DNA of 26,264 nt from JBKHBT01 sp046542255 (GCA_046542255.1 JBKHBT010000042.1:1-26264); one strand, 5' to 3'; positions 17,535-26,151 are shown, numbered from the stretch's first letter. The notes: a model not told the origin generated them from the letters alone. Numbers and translations: made by a program.

Positions 17535-19838
17535 ATGAAAAATCTTGTGATACTGACTTTGATTGTAATATCCTGTTTACCTGTTTTTGCCGGAAGAGGG
17601 GGGCCAGATGGTTTTGGCTATATCTGGATAGATAATAGAGAACCAGATGGGCCAGAATATAATTGGATCGACATAAAAGAAACCGGTGAAAGGCTCGACA
17701 TAAGCGATTTGGGTGGCGAAGAGCATACTGTTCCACTATCATCAAGCTTCAAATACTACTCGGTTTCCTATAATAGAATAACAATAAGCACCGAAGGCGC
17801 AATGACGATGGGCTATGCATCATATATAACGCCTTATCCTTATGGAATGCCTGCAACTTCCACGCCGAATGCGGTTTTAGCGCCATTCTGGGTCAATTTG
17901 GATCCATCTTCCGGGCCGGAAGGCAGTGGCATTTACTTCCAGGATTTCGGCGATAAGGTAGTAGTTCAATGGGAAAAGGTGCCCGAATCATACTATACGG
18001 ATAATGAGCAGACTTTTCAGGTAGTATTAGATTATTGTGCGAGGTCATTCAAATTCAATTATAAAGATGTCAGCAATCTCAATTCACGAACAGCCTATAT
18101 CGGCATCGAGGATGAAAGAGGCATCGATGGCCTTCTGGCCGGGACATTTAGCAGTAGCGGTTCATTTTTGCAAAATGGGCTTTGCATAGAATTCAAAAAC
18201 GAGAATTTAATTGCGCCGAATTTTGGGCATGATATGGTCAGTGATGACTATTTTTCATCCGATGGCAGAGGCTGGGCGAGAGGTTATCCTACTTCCGGCC
18301 CATCTAGTGCACATTCTGAGACTCATCTTTGGGCGACCAATCTCTCCGGCGACTATGAAAATGGAATAAACTGGGTTCTTGAAGGGCCTGAGATAAGCCT
18401 GTGTAGCGCATTGCATCCGGTTATTGATTTTTGGCATTGGTATGATATAGAAGAGGGCATAGATGGCGGCTATGTAGAGATTTCCAGCGATGATGGTGTT
18501 AGCTGGAACCTGGTCGAGCCTGAAGGCGGATATCCTATGGAAATGAGTTCATCGAGCCCGCTATATGGCTTTTCGGCGGTTTCTGGCATATCCGATGGTT
18601 GGGAATATATATCTTTCGACCTTTCTGAATATGCAGGCACTTTATGCAAGCTTCGATGGCGCTTTATTTCCGATATAGAGAATACCAGCGATGGCTGGTA
18701 TATCGATGATTTCGGACTTCATCAGAAATATGGCTATATTCGCGGGCTTTGCAATCTTTCTTATACAAGTGCTAATAGCGGTGTGGAGGTATTTCTGAAG
18801 GAATCCGGCCGCATAGCCATGACAGACCGAGATGGCAATTTCCATTTCGATTCTGTTACCATTCGAGACGATTATACATTAGTATTTAGCAAACCAAGCT
18901 ATATCGAAGACAGCTTGACAGGAATCACGGTTACAAGATTCGATACGGCTGAAGTCGAGATAATGTTAGGGCCTTCATTGTATCAAGAGGATTTCGAGGC
19001 TGGCAATGGCGGCTTTGTATCATCGAATGAAAATGGATGGCAATGGGGCGAACCATCGCCTTTCGAGATTCCATATTCATCGCATACACCAACGAAATGC
19101 TGGGGAACGGTCCTGGATGGAGAATACGAGAATGAGATTTTTTGGCATCTTGACCTTTCGATTACATTGAATATACTTTCGAGGCCATCGCTTCGTTTCT
19201 GGCATTGTTATGATATTCCCGGGCAATACGAATCTTTTCTTTTCGATGGCGCTAATGTCAAGATATCCATTGATGGCGGCGAGACCTTCGAAGTGCTATA
19301 TCCCGACTCGAATTATGGCTACTACTATGACGGCATGATTGGTACCCATAATGATTATATGGGCGGCGAAATGGGATTCGGCGGCGATTTGCCCGAGATG
19401 CGAGATTGGCACAATGTAACTTTCGACATGACTGAATATGCCGAGCAAACCGTTATTATCCGCTTCGACATATCATCAGACGGCGTACAAACCGGAATGG
19501 GCTGGTATATCGATGATGTAATAATTTCGGATAATTGGCTCGGTGTCGAAGAAAATATCGAGGAGTTTTTGCCCAGGAGCCTTGGCCTGTCATCGTATCC
19601 TAATCCATTTAATGCTGAAACCAGGATAGAATATTCTATCCCGCCGGGAGAGAACGGCTTGTTTTATCTTGAGATATACAATATAAAGGGCAAAAGAGTC
19701 TATCATGAGCAGTTGAATATCCATGCCGGCGATGGTTCATTAAACTGGAATGCCAGCGATATGTCTCATGGTATTTATCTTGCAAGAATCACAAATGGAT
19801 ATATTTCAGAATCGATTAAAATGGTTTTGATAAAATAA
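17535..19838 (+). CDS. Secreted multidomain beta-sandwich protein with T9SS tail, paralogue B
   Basis: 767 residues with the same domain order as the preceding gene: signal peptide (MKNLVILTLIVISCLPVFAG), GRGGPDGFGYIWIDNRE...NWIDIKETGERL, a globular beta domain, a jelly-roll module ending GWYIDDFGLHQKYGYIRG, and a regulatory-like repeat. A second jelly-roll module ends GWYIDDVIISDNW, and the tail is YPNPFNAE...MVLIK. The two proteins align over their whole length and differ throughout, so the duplication is old. The ATG at 17535 (only a weak GGA ahead) is 18 nt after the previous stop, so the pair is one operon. No enzyme motif is visible. It is likely a partner, variant or functionally redundant copy of paralogue A on the cell surface. 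Confidence 0.85.
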   Translation: MKNLVILTLIVISCLPVFAGRGGPDGFGYIWIDNREPDGPEYNWIDIKETGERLDISDLGGEEHTVPLSSSFKYYSVSYNRITISTEGAMTMGYASYITPYPYGMPATSTPNAVLAPFWVNLDPSSGPEGSGIYFQDFGDKVVVQWEKVPESYYTDNEQTFQVVLDYCARSFKFNYKDVSNLNSRTAYIGIEDERGIDGLLAGTFSSSGSFLQNGLCIEFKNENLIAPNFGHDMVSDDYFSSDGRGWARGYPTSGPSSAHSETHLWATNLSGDYENGINWVLEGPEISLCSALHPVIDFWHWYDIEEGIDGGYVEISSDDGVSWNLVEPEGGYPMEMSSSSPLYGFSAVSGISDGWEYISFDLSEYAGTLCKLRWRFISDIENTSDGWYIDDFGLHQKYGYIRGLCNLSYTSANSGVEVFLKESGRIAMTDRDGNFHFDSVTIRDDYTLVFSKPSYIEDSLTGITVTRFDTAEVEIMLGPSLYQEDFEAGNGGFVSSNENGWQWGEPSPFEIPYSSHTPTKCWGTVLDGEYENEIFWHLDLSITLNILSRPSLRFWHCYDIPGQYESFLFDGANVKISIDGGETFEVLYPDSNYGYYYDGMIGTHNDYMGGEMGFGGDLPEMRDWHNVTFDMTEYAEQTVIIRFDISSDGVQTGMGWYIDDVIISDNWLGVEENIEEFLPRSLGLSSYPNPFNAETRIEYSIPPGENGLFYLEIYNIKGKRVYHEQLNIHAGDGSLNWNASDMSHGIYLARITNGYISESIKMVLIK

Positions 19839-19988
19839 TTTTTCCTTGATTATATTTAAAAACTTACTATACTTTAATATAATTAGTTCATTAGCTGTGG
19901 GGGCATTAGCTTAAAACAAGGTGTTTTAATGCATTGTTTACATTCTAAAAAGCGCAAGCTATTATCTGCAACTTTTGAGCAAGGTGAT

Positions 19989-20030
19989 GCCATTAATCTA
20001 TATATGGCTTTATTTTTTTGCTTTTTTTTA
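19989..20030 (+). terminator. Weak T-rich terminator after the tandem secreted-protein operon
   Basis: GCCAT (19989-19993) and ATGGC (20004-20008) form a short stem followed by TTTATTTTTTT and a further long T-run. The stem is only 5 bp and is about 150 nt after the stop codon, so this is a tentative call resting mainly on the T-tract. Confidence 0.4.
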
Positions 20031-20051
20031 TTTTTAACTTTAAGTTATTGC

Positions 20052-20079
20052 TTGAAATGTTTATATTAATCAATATAAT
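20052..20079 (+). promoter_or_regulatory. Sigma70-like promoter for the 1429-residue secreted protein
   Basis: TTGAAA (20052-20057) and a perfect TATAAT (20074-20079) are 16 nt apart. The predicted start near 20086 gives a leader of about 80 nt and places the hairpin at 20090-20118 almost at the 5' end of the transcript. Confidence 0.55.
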
Positions 20080-20089
20080 AGAATTAACC

Positions 20090-20118
20090 AAAGGGCAATT
20101 ACAAAAGAAATGCCCTTT
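20090..20118 (+). promoter_or_regulatory. 5'-leader hairpin
   Basis: AAAGGGCA (20090-20097) and TGCCCTTT (20111-20118) pair perfectly across a 13-nt A-rich loop. The hairpin is close to the predicted transcript start and has no T-run, so a 5' stability element or protein/RNA binding site is more likely than termination. It is followed by an A/T-rich stretch and the GGGGG ribosome site of the large gene. Confidence 0.5.
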
Positions 20119-20165
20119 CAAATTTGAAATTTTGTCGAATATTACAAACCAAAAAAGGGGGAAAT

Positions 20166-23100
20166 ATGCCTCGAAAAAGTATTATATTTGCTATTGTTCT
20201 GTTTTTGATAGGAATAGCTTTTGCTATACCCTGGGATACAGAACTAAACTTTACATCATCGCGTGGTGATGCTTCTTTATCGATTGGTGTTGCCGAGGAT
20301 GCAACCGATGGTTATGATTATGGAATCGATACCGCTATACCTTTTGCGCCTCCTTCCGGGCCTTATGCATTTTCATATATCGATGATCCTGACTATCCAG
20401 AAATTACCATGTTAAGCAATGACCTAAGAGCAGATGACCTGGACCCCAAAACCTGGATAATAGATTTTCAAAGAGGCAGAAGCGATCTCGAATTCTACTG
20501 GTCAGAAGAGGATATCCTTATGCTTTCCAGCATAGGAGATATTTATGTCGGCTTTGCATATATAGATTCTCTGGTTCATGATTGGACGAAAATCGATAGT
20601 ATTTCACCTACATCTATGTCTTATCCCATTGGAAAACGACTGCATTTCAAATTTGTACCTCTTGATATTGGCCCATCAGCTCCTTATGTAGCTTCGCTTA
20701 CGCCATATGATCGAGAAATAAATGTAGCATTAGATGCACCTATCGAAATTGAAATTCGCGATTCCGATAATGATTTGGTAGAATCGAGCATCTCCCTGAC
20801 TGTCGATGGCAGAGATATAACAGATTTTGCTTCAATATCTTCGATAACAGGGGGTTATTCGATTGAATACACACCTGCCGAAGATTGGGAAGAAGACACA
20901 AGATTTAACTGCAATATCTATGCCGAGGATGAAGAATCACATTCTCTCGATTACAATTTTTGCTTTACCACAACCACCGGTTCAATATCGCCGGAATGGA
21001 TAATGCTTATCCAGCCCTGGACGACTACTGGAAGCGATACCAGTACAAGCGATTTGTATCTCGGTGTCGATCCTTCTGCAACAGATAATATCGATCCGGA
21101 TTTTGATGATGTATTTCCGCTTTCGCCTCCGGGTATTTTTTATGCATTCTTTGACTTCTTCGATCCAGATTTACCCGATGTTAGTATGCTTTCGACAGAT
21201 ATACGCCGCTCTGGAAGGACAAATTACTGGACGGTATTTTTGGATAATACATCGAGTTCATCCGGTATTAAATGGAATTCAGATGCAATACCAGATGGCT
21301 TTGTTGCAGAAATTGGCCAGGGAGTCTCTCCAGATGATGTAGAGACATGGCATGATATGCATAGCGTTGAAAATCTCTCTTTATTAAGTGGTGTTGCCAC
21401 GATCAAGATAACTGATTCCGAGCCGGAGCCGGATTCTATAGCTCCTTCATTATTATCTGTAATACCATCGATCGGCGAAACCGAAGTCGATATAGAAGCC
21501 GGCCTTTTCATCAATCTATCTGATGATGTAACCGGCATAGACGAAAGCAGCATTACTCTTACTGTAAACGGCATAGATATTACCGATGATGCGGATATCG
21601 AAGTCGATGGCTTTATGGCAGCTATAAGCTATAGGCCTGAAGAAGGTTTTGAACCCGAAACAGAGATCGAATGGGAACTTCATTGCTGCGACCTTGCAGC
21701 AAGCCCGAATTGCGCAGATTATTCCGGTAATTTTACTACTGATATTGTAATCGTAACGATGTGGAATGATACAATCACGATCGAAACATCGCCGGTTGAC
21801 GATACCGACTATTCGATGGAGCTTATCTTTGGCGCTGATTCCAATGCGACCGAAGGTTTCGACCCATTGTACGATGTTCAAGCGCCACCACCGCCACCAG
21901 GCTTCCAAACCTATGGATATTTCACTATCGAAGATGATATGCTTGGGCAATTATTTGCAGATATTAGAAATGCCGCAACTGCGACAGTCCTCTGGGAAGC
22001 AGTTATGACAAATATCGATACAAGCCGGGCAAGCTATACGATAAATTGGAATGATATCGGTTTACCGGCTGATGGCGATTTCAAAATTGGATATGGCGAA
22101 TTAGGCGCCACGCCAGATACATGGCTGGATATGCACACAGAAACAGAGATGTCGATGTATCAAGACGGCAGCATTTTCATTTCTTATAATAGAAACCCAA
22201 TACATATTATAAGCGGTGAAGTGCTTTTATCCGATGAGCCAGCCAGTTTGGAAGGTAGCACTGTAAGAATAATGGAAATGCCTATCTATTCGGCCGAGAC
22301 CGATGAAGAAGGCGCATATGAATTGCCAGAAGTCCCTGAAGGAGAGTGGACATTTATCGTCTCTCATGAGGGATATGTTTCAGATACTGTCGTCCATACT
22401 GTTGGCTCCGATACAACATTCAATTTCGAGCTGGAGCCTTCTGTCGAAACCTATGACATATATGGAACAATTCATCTCGACCCCGAAGACGAACTTGCCG
22501 GGACAGAGTTGAGTCTCGATGGCGAAATCTTCACCGAAACCGACTCGATGGGAAACTATATCTTCACAGGCCTGGAAATGGGTGAATATGAATTATTGAT
22601 AGAGCGCGATGGCTATGGCCCTGTACATACAACGATCAGTATTGTAGATGAAAATGTCGAATACAATGATACTCTTTATGAAACAGGCGCTACTATTGTA
22701 ATTTCGGTATCCCTCGAAGATCCTTTGGACGATCCAGAGGGTACGACAATCTATATGCTCGGTTATGAATTGATTACCGATACTTTGGGTTATGTTATCA
22801 TCGATGATGTTGTAGCTGGCGAATATTTCATCCAGATCGAGCGTGAATACTATGAAACAATTGGTGATACAGTTGTATTCGGCGAAGAAGATGATACTCT
22901 CTATTATGATATGGCAAAATTCAAAGCCACCGTATCCGGAACAGTTACATCTTCGATAGGCACCGATATGTCTGGAATCGATGTCAATGTCGGCGACGAT
23001 GTAGGCACAACCGATGGCGATGGATTCTATATGGTGGAAGATGTCATGTATGGCGAAAGAATAGTCAGCGCATCAAAAGCTGGATATGAAACCTATAATC

Positions 23101-24455
23101 ACAACTTAGCAGTCGATTCAGAAGAGGTTACTCATGACTTCGAAATGACATATAGCGGCTCGACAACAAATCCTCCTACCAATTTCCGAATTGTAAATGG
23201 GCTTCATGGCCGAATCGGATTCGCATGGAGTGCGCCAGAAGGGGAAGCAACACCAACAAATTACAGACTCTATCAAGCAAGAATCATCGGCGATGATGAA
23301 ATGCTCGTAGAATTGCCTTCATGGGTAAATCATTATATTATGCGTGAAGCAATGCCTGGCTCATATTATGTCAAGGCAGTGTATGGCTCTGAAGAATCTG
23401 AAGGAACCGGCTCGTTATTCGGCTATGCCGGCGATGATGATGACCAGCCAGGCATCCTATTTGTCGATTACGATGATGGCGCCGAACTCGCCGAAGACGG
23501 CACCGAAGACGAAGCTGAGTGGATACAAAGTAATATAAGCTCCAGATATTATATCATATCGGATAGAACCGAGCAAAATGAGTCTCTCGAAGAATACGAC
23601 TTGCTCCAATACAGAGTAATATGGATAGTTACAGGCATCGATGATGAAACCGATGAACTGCTTAGCGAAAGCGATGCCAGCAAACTTCGTAGCTATATGG
23701 GTGGCGGCGGCAGTATCTACTGGGAAGGCGCCGATGTTGGTTATGACTACGGAAGAGGAACTGGTATTAGAAGAGAATTATTCAATCTCTTTGGAGTTGC
23801 CTATGGCGAAGATGGCAGGTCGAGGTCTGCTGGTAATGTTCAAAATCTGACTGGAATTGCCGATTTCTTCGAAGAAGGACAGGTTAACCTTGGTTATGGT
23901 TATCAGACGCCACCGGATACAAGAGTAGATGAATTTACTGTTTCTACAGGCACGCCGATTATGCGTTCACAGGATGACCCATCCCCGATTTCGACAAATA
24001 TCAGAATGGTTGCAAATTATTCCGAAGAACTCGAGTATCGCTCGGTGATCTCCAGTGTCTATCTTGGCGGAATGCACGATACAAACTGGCGAATGCATCA
24101 CAGATGGATGGTATTTGCATGGATATGGAATTTCTTAAGCTATGAAGACACGCAGATTTCCAGTATCCAAACCAATCCTGATACCAAACCGAATAATATC
24201 GAGCTGGTTAAGGCATATCCGAATCCATTCAATGCTTCTACAATGATAGAATTCGAGCTGGAAAAACCCGGCTATGCAAAATTGGAACTATTTAGCACCG
24301 ATGGCCGCAGGATAATGGATATATTCGAAGGCGAATGCAAAGCGATACAAAATTCCATAAGACTCGATGGCGAAGGCCTGGAAAGCGGAGTCTATCTCGT
24401 GAAACTGACTCATGAGAATGGAAGCTATGCAAAAAGAATATCACTAATTAAATAA
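20166..24455 (+). CDS. Giant modular secreted protein (Ig-like, CarboxypepD-reg-like, GATase-like, T9SS)
   Basis: 1429 residues. A signal peptide (1-20) is followed by an alternating array of an unnamed ~140-residue domain at about 23-166, 277-417 and 530-675, separated by two bacterial Ig-like domains at 171-270 and 426-525. Four carboxypeptidase-regulatory-like repeats come next (680-757, 762-837, 841-915, 919-995), then a fibronectin-III-like segment (1003-1085). A flavodoxin/GATase-like alpha-beta domain (1095-1325) has GILFVDYDDG, IWIVTG and MGGGGSIYWEGADVG. The T9SS sorting domain is YPNPFNAS (1351-1358) to the end, SLIK. The ATG at 20166 has a GGGGG ribosome site; the frame extends back to a TTG at 20124 but without a signal peptide at its start. 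No catalytic Cys-His pair is evident in the GATase-like part. Its role is probably structural or ligand-binding on the surface; the function is unknown. Confidence 0.85.
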   Translation: MPRKSIIFAIVLFLIGIAFAIPWDTELNFTSSRGDASLSIGVAEDATDGYDYGIDTAIPFAPPSGPYAFSYIDDPDYPEITMLSNDLRADDLDPKTWIIDFQRGRSDLEFYWSEEDILMLSSIGDIYVGFAYIDSLVHDWTKIDSISPTSMSYPIGKRLHFKFVPLDIGPSAPYVASLTPYDREINVALDAPIEIEIRDSDNDLVESSISLTVDGRDITDFASISSITGGYSIEYTPAEDWEEDTRFNCNIYAEDEESHSLDYNFCFTTTTGSISPEWIMLIQPWTTTGSDTSTSDLYLGVDPSATDNIDPDFDDVFPLSPPGIFYAFFDFFDPDLPDVSMLSTDIRRSGRTNYWTVFLDNTSSSSGIKWNSDAIPDGFVAEIGQGVSPDDVETWHDMHSVENLSLLSGVATIKITDSEPEPDSIAPSLLSVIPSIGETEVDIEAGLFINLSDDVTGIDESSITLTVNGIDITDDADIEVDGFMAAISYRPEEGFEPETEIEWELHCCDLAASPNCADYSGNFTTDIVIVTMWNDTITIETSPVDDTDYSMELIFGADSNATEGFDPLYDVQAPPPPPGFQTYGYFTIEDDMLGQLFADIRNAATATVLWEAVMTNIDTSRASYTINWNDIGLPADGDFKIGYGELGATPDTWLDMHTETEMSMYQDGSIFISYNRNPIHIISGEVLLSDEPASLEGSTVRIMEMPIYSAETDEEGAYELPEVPEGEWTFIVSHEGYVSDTVVHTVGSDTTFNFELEPSVETYDIYGTIHLDPEDELAGTELSLDGEIFTETDSMGNYIFTGLEMGEYELLIERDGYGPVHTTISIVDENVEYNDTLYETGATIVISVSLEDPLDDPEGTTIYMLGYELITDTLGYVIIDDVVAGEYFIQIEREYYETIGDTVVFGEEDDTLYYDMAKFKATVSGTVTSSIGTDMSGIDVNVGDDVGTTDGDGFYMVEDVMYGERIVSASKAGYETYNHNLAVDSEEVTHDFEMTYSGSTTNPPTNFRIVNGLHGRIGFAWSAPEGEATPTNYRLYQARIIGDDEMLVELPSWVNHYIMREAMPGSYYVKAVYGSEESEGTGSLFGYAGDDDDQPGILFVDYDDGAELAEDGTEDEAEWIQSNISSRYYIISDRTEQNESLEEYDLLQYRVIWIVTGIDDETDELLSESDASKLRSYMGGGGSIYWEGADVGYDYGRGTGIRRELFNLFGVAYGEDGRSRSAGNVQNLTGIADFFEEGQVNLGYGYQTPPDTRVDEFTVSTGTPIMRSQDDPSPISTNIRMVANYSEELEYRSVISSVYLGGMHDTNWRMHHRWMVFAWIWNFLSYEDTQISSIQTNPDTKPNNIELVKAYPNPFNASTMIEFELEKPGYAKLELFSTDGRRIMDIFEGECKAIQNSIRLDGEGLESGVYLVKLTHENGSYAKRISLIK

Positions 24456-24479
24456 ACAATTCCTGGAAAATAAAACTTT

Positions 24480-24510
24480 AAGAGCCATCTTTTTGATGGC
24501 TCTTTTTTTT
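24480..24510 (+). terminator. Strong intrinsic terminator after the giant gene
   Basis: AGAGCCATC (24481-24489) and GATGGCTCT (24495-24503) form a perfect 9-bp stem with a 5-nt T loop, followed by a run of T to 24510. It lies 25 nt after the stop and separates the gene from the promoter at 24530. Confidence 0.9.
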
Positions 24511-24529
24511 GTTAAACTGAATAACAAAC

Positions 24530-24558
24530 TTGACGATATTTAATATTAGCTGTATAAT
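24530..24558 (+). promoter_or_regulatory. Strong sigma70-like promoter for the sensor/small-protein pair
   Basis: TTGACG (24530-24535) and TATAAT (24553-24558) are separated by exactly 17 nt, the best promoter match in the window. The transcript would start near 24565, leaving about 38 nt of leader before the ATG at 24603. A second TTGACGA copy lies just after the -10 (24560-24566) and could be an operator half-site. Confidence 0.7.
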
Positions 24559-24602
24559 ATTGACGACAATCTACTAAAATCACAATCATGAAGGGATTTT
24601 TT

Positions 24603-25211
24603 ATGAAAGCAACAGACTTTGACTTCTCAAAGGATTTAAAATTTCATTTCGAGGATGGAATGACCTCCTTCAAGGATAATCGTCTCGTAATCTTTTCTTC
24701 CGACTCTTTCGGGCTTTTACGCCAGATGCTTATCGAAAGATTCGGAATGGAGAAGGCAAGAGAGATATTTCTACGTTTCGGCTATCAAAATGGTTATTCA
24801 GATTTCATGCAGATGAAAATCAATTACGATTTCGATAGTGAGCAAGACCTTCTCGCATCCGGCCCGGTTATCCATACGTGGGAAGGAATTGTTAAAGCCG
24901 AGCCAAAAGAAATCCGCATCGACCGTGAGACTGGCGAATTCTATTTCTCAGGTGTTTGGAAGAATTCCTATGAAGCACAGCAGCATCTATCATTCAATGA
25001 TGTCGGCGACGATCCGATTTGCTGGAGCCTTGAAGGTTACGCTTCTGGATGGTGTACAGGATTTTTCGGCAAACCACTTATCGCTATCGAACCTGTATGC
25101 GAAGGCAAAGGCGATGACCATTGCGAATGGCTTATAAAGCCGGCCGATGAATTTGGCGATGAAGCCAAACCGCATAAAGAAGCCTTTAAAGATTTCTTCG
25201 AAAGGATTTAA
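24603..25211 (+). CDS. Stand-alone XylR-N/V4R-domain aromatic-sensor-like protein
   Basis: 202 residues that correspond to the N-terminal sensory half of XylR/DmpR/MopR-type regulators: an XylR_N part (about 10-110) and a V4R/4-vinyl-reductase domain (about 118-185). Family blocks include IERFGMEKAREIFLRFGYQ, NSYEAQQHL and GYASGWCTGFFGKPL. Cys140, Glu163, Cys166 and Cys174 have the same spacing as the zinc ligands I recall from MopR (155, 178, 181, 189). His91 and Trp119 fall where MopR uses His106 and Trp134 to bind phenol. The AAA+ ATPase and helix-turn-helix of those regulators are absent. It is therefore probably a cytoplasmic zinc protein binding a small hydrophobic or aromatic ligand. 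I use the ATG at 24603, preceded by AAGGGA; an ATG at 24588 lacks a ribosome site. It is followed 2 nt later by a small gene. Confidence 0.85.
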   Translation: MKATDFDFSKDLKFHFEDGMTSFKDNRLVIFSSDSFGLLRQMLIERFGMEKAREIFLRFGYQNGYSDFMQMKINYDFDSEQDLLASGPVIHTWEGIVKAEPKEIRIDRETGEFYFSGVWKNSYEAQQHLSFNDVGDDPICWSLEGYASGWCTGFFGKPLIAIEPVCEGKGDDHCEWLIKPADEFGDEAKPHKEAFKDFFERI

Positions 25212-25213
25212 TC

Positions 25214-25405
25214 ATGGCTGAGAAACTAATAATGTATTATAAGTATATCAATGATAAAGTCGGCTTCACCGGCAAGATGAAATTGGCGACCCTGACCAAA
25301 GTTCCTTCGACCAAAGCCAGCTTAGAACCCGATACAGAAGAGAATATCCAGAAATTCAAGGAAGCTGTCGAGGAGATCACCGGGAAGGAAGCGCCTAGTT
25401 TCTAG
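25214..25405 (+). CDS. Small 63-residue protein co-encoded with the V4R sensor
   Basis: 63 residues, no family recognised. The sequence is mixed, with an N-terminal aromatic/basic helix (MYYKYINDK), a central KMKLATLTKVPSTKA segment and an acidic-then-amphipathic C-terminal helix (ENIQKFKEAVEEITGK). No signal peptide, membrane span or cysteine is present. It starts 2 nt after the stop of the sensor gene and its ribosome site AAAGGA (25201-25206) is embedded in the sensor's last codons, so the two are translated together. That makes a functional partnership likely: effector, ligand-handling partner or complex subunit. A small CCTAG-TTT-CTAGG hairpin overlaps the stop codon, too weak to call a terminator. 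Confidence 0.75.
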   Translation: MAEKLIMYYKYINDKVGFTGKMKLATLTKVPSTKASLEPDTEENIQKFKEAVEEITGKEAPSF

Positions 25406-25432
25406 GTTACAAAAAGTCGATATTTTTTTTCA

Positions 25433-26151
25433 TTAAATACTCGAAATTTCTCTTGAAAAGTATTTCTTAATTGAATCAAAAAAGTAGTCAATTGATAGAA
25501 TCCTATAGTCAATCACTGTAGATAGTTTCTTGTCAATTCTATCGATTTCGTTTAAAGAATGTAATATTTGCGACGGTGATTTTTCAAAATCTATAATAAG
25601 AAGACAAATGGCATCATATTTCCAGTTTTCACTATTTTCTGAGATTCTGCCTGAGATAGAACTGAAACTGGTAAGATATTTGCCAATATCATAGTTCTCA
25701 CCATAAATTATCTTATTTCCTGATGATCTATAAGCGATAACTGGCAGCATATAAACATAACCCAGGCAGAGCATCGGAAATCTATTATGAAGATTCAATG
25801 CTTCTGCATAAATTCTTTCAAACATTGTATCAAAATTTTTAGCTATCGAACTCATTTGGCTTCTGATATTAATAGATAAAAGATGACCAACAGTATTAAA
25901 CTCTGGCTCATTTACTAAAATGTCTTGATTCTTCTTCTTAGGAAATCCATGTAAATCATAATTCTTATGAACCCAATTTTCTGGAAAACCTAATTTAATG
26001 ATTTCACTTAAAATAAAACTTTCAAGATTTTCAATAAGCTTTCCTGATCTTATATGACTGGCTTTTGAATTACTCCTTATACTATCTTCATAGCCTGTTT
26101 TGATTTCAGCTAAAATTTTTTAATCTCTGAGTTCTATTCAAAATAATATAC
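25433..26151 (-). pseudogene. Truncated PD-(D/E)XK restriction-endonuclease-like gene
   Basis: An ATG at 25855 gives 140 residues, but the same frame stays open upstream to about 26119 with no other start codon. It continues with protein-like sequence such as GKLIENLESF, FPENWVHKNYDLHGFP and VGHLLSINIRSQ. The furthest part reads KILAEIKTG, the E-x-K motif of PD-(D/E)XK nucleases. The frame is then cut by a TAA at 26120-26122 within a T6 run (26116-26121). Removing one T restores YIILNRTQRLKILAEIKTG up to 26151, where sequence resembling an insertion-sequence end begins. The catalytic Asp and everything before it is missing. RSQ...KNFDTMFERIYAEALNLHNRFP resembles C-terminal parts of type II restriction enzymes as I remember them. 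The region is AT-richer than its neighbours, fitting horizontal origin. It converges on the small gene that ends at 25405. Confidence 0.6.

Larger units (their letters stand above)
19839..20165. other. Intergenic region with terminator, promoter and leader hairpin
   Basis: About 327 nt without a credible gene. The early part has an imperfect hairpin (GCATTA at 19903-19908 and AAAAC at 19913-19917 pairing with GTTTTAATGC at 19923-19932, with GCTT bulged) and no T-run. A T-rich termination signal follows, then the promoter and leader of the large downstream gene, listed separately. No match to a riboswitch class I know was found. Confidence 0.5.

Noticed and set aside
19890..20050. Riboswitch upstream of the giant gene
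   Set aside because: I compared it by eye with the c-di-GMP and other common aptamer cores and saw no conserved core; it also lies upstream of the predicted promoter.
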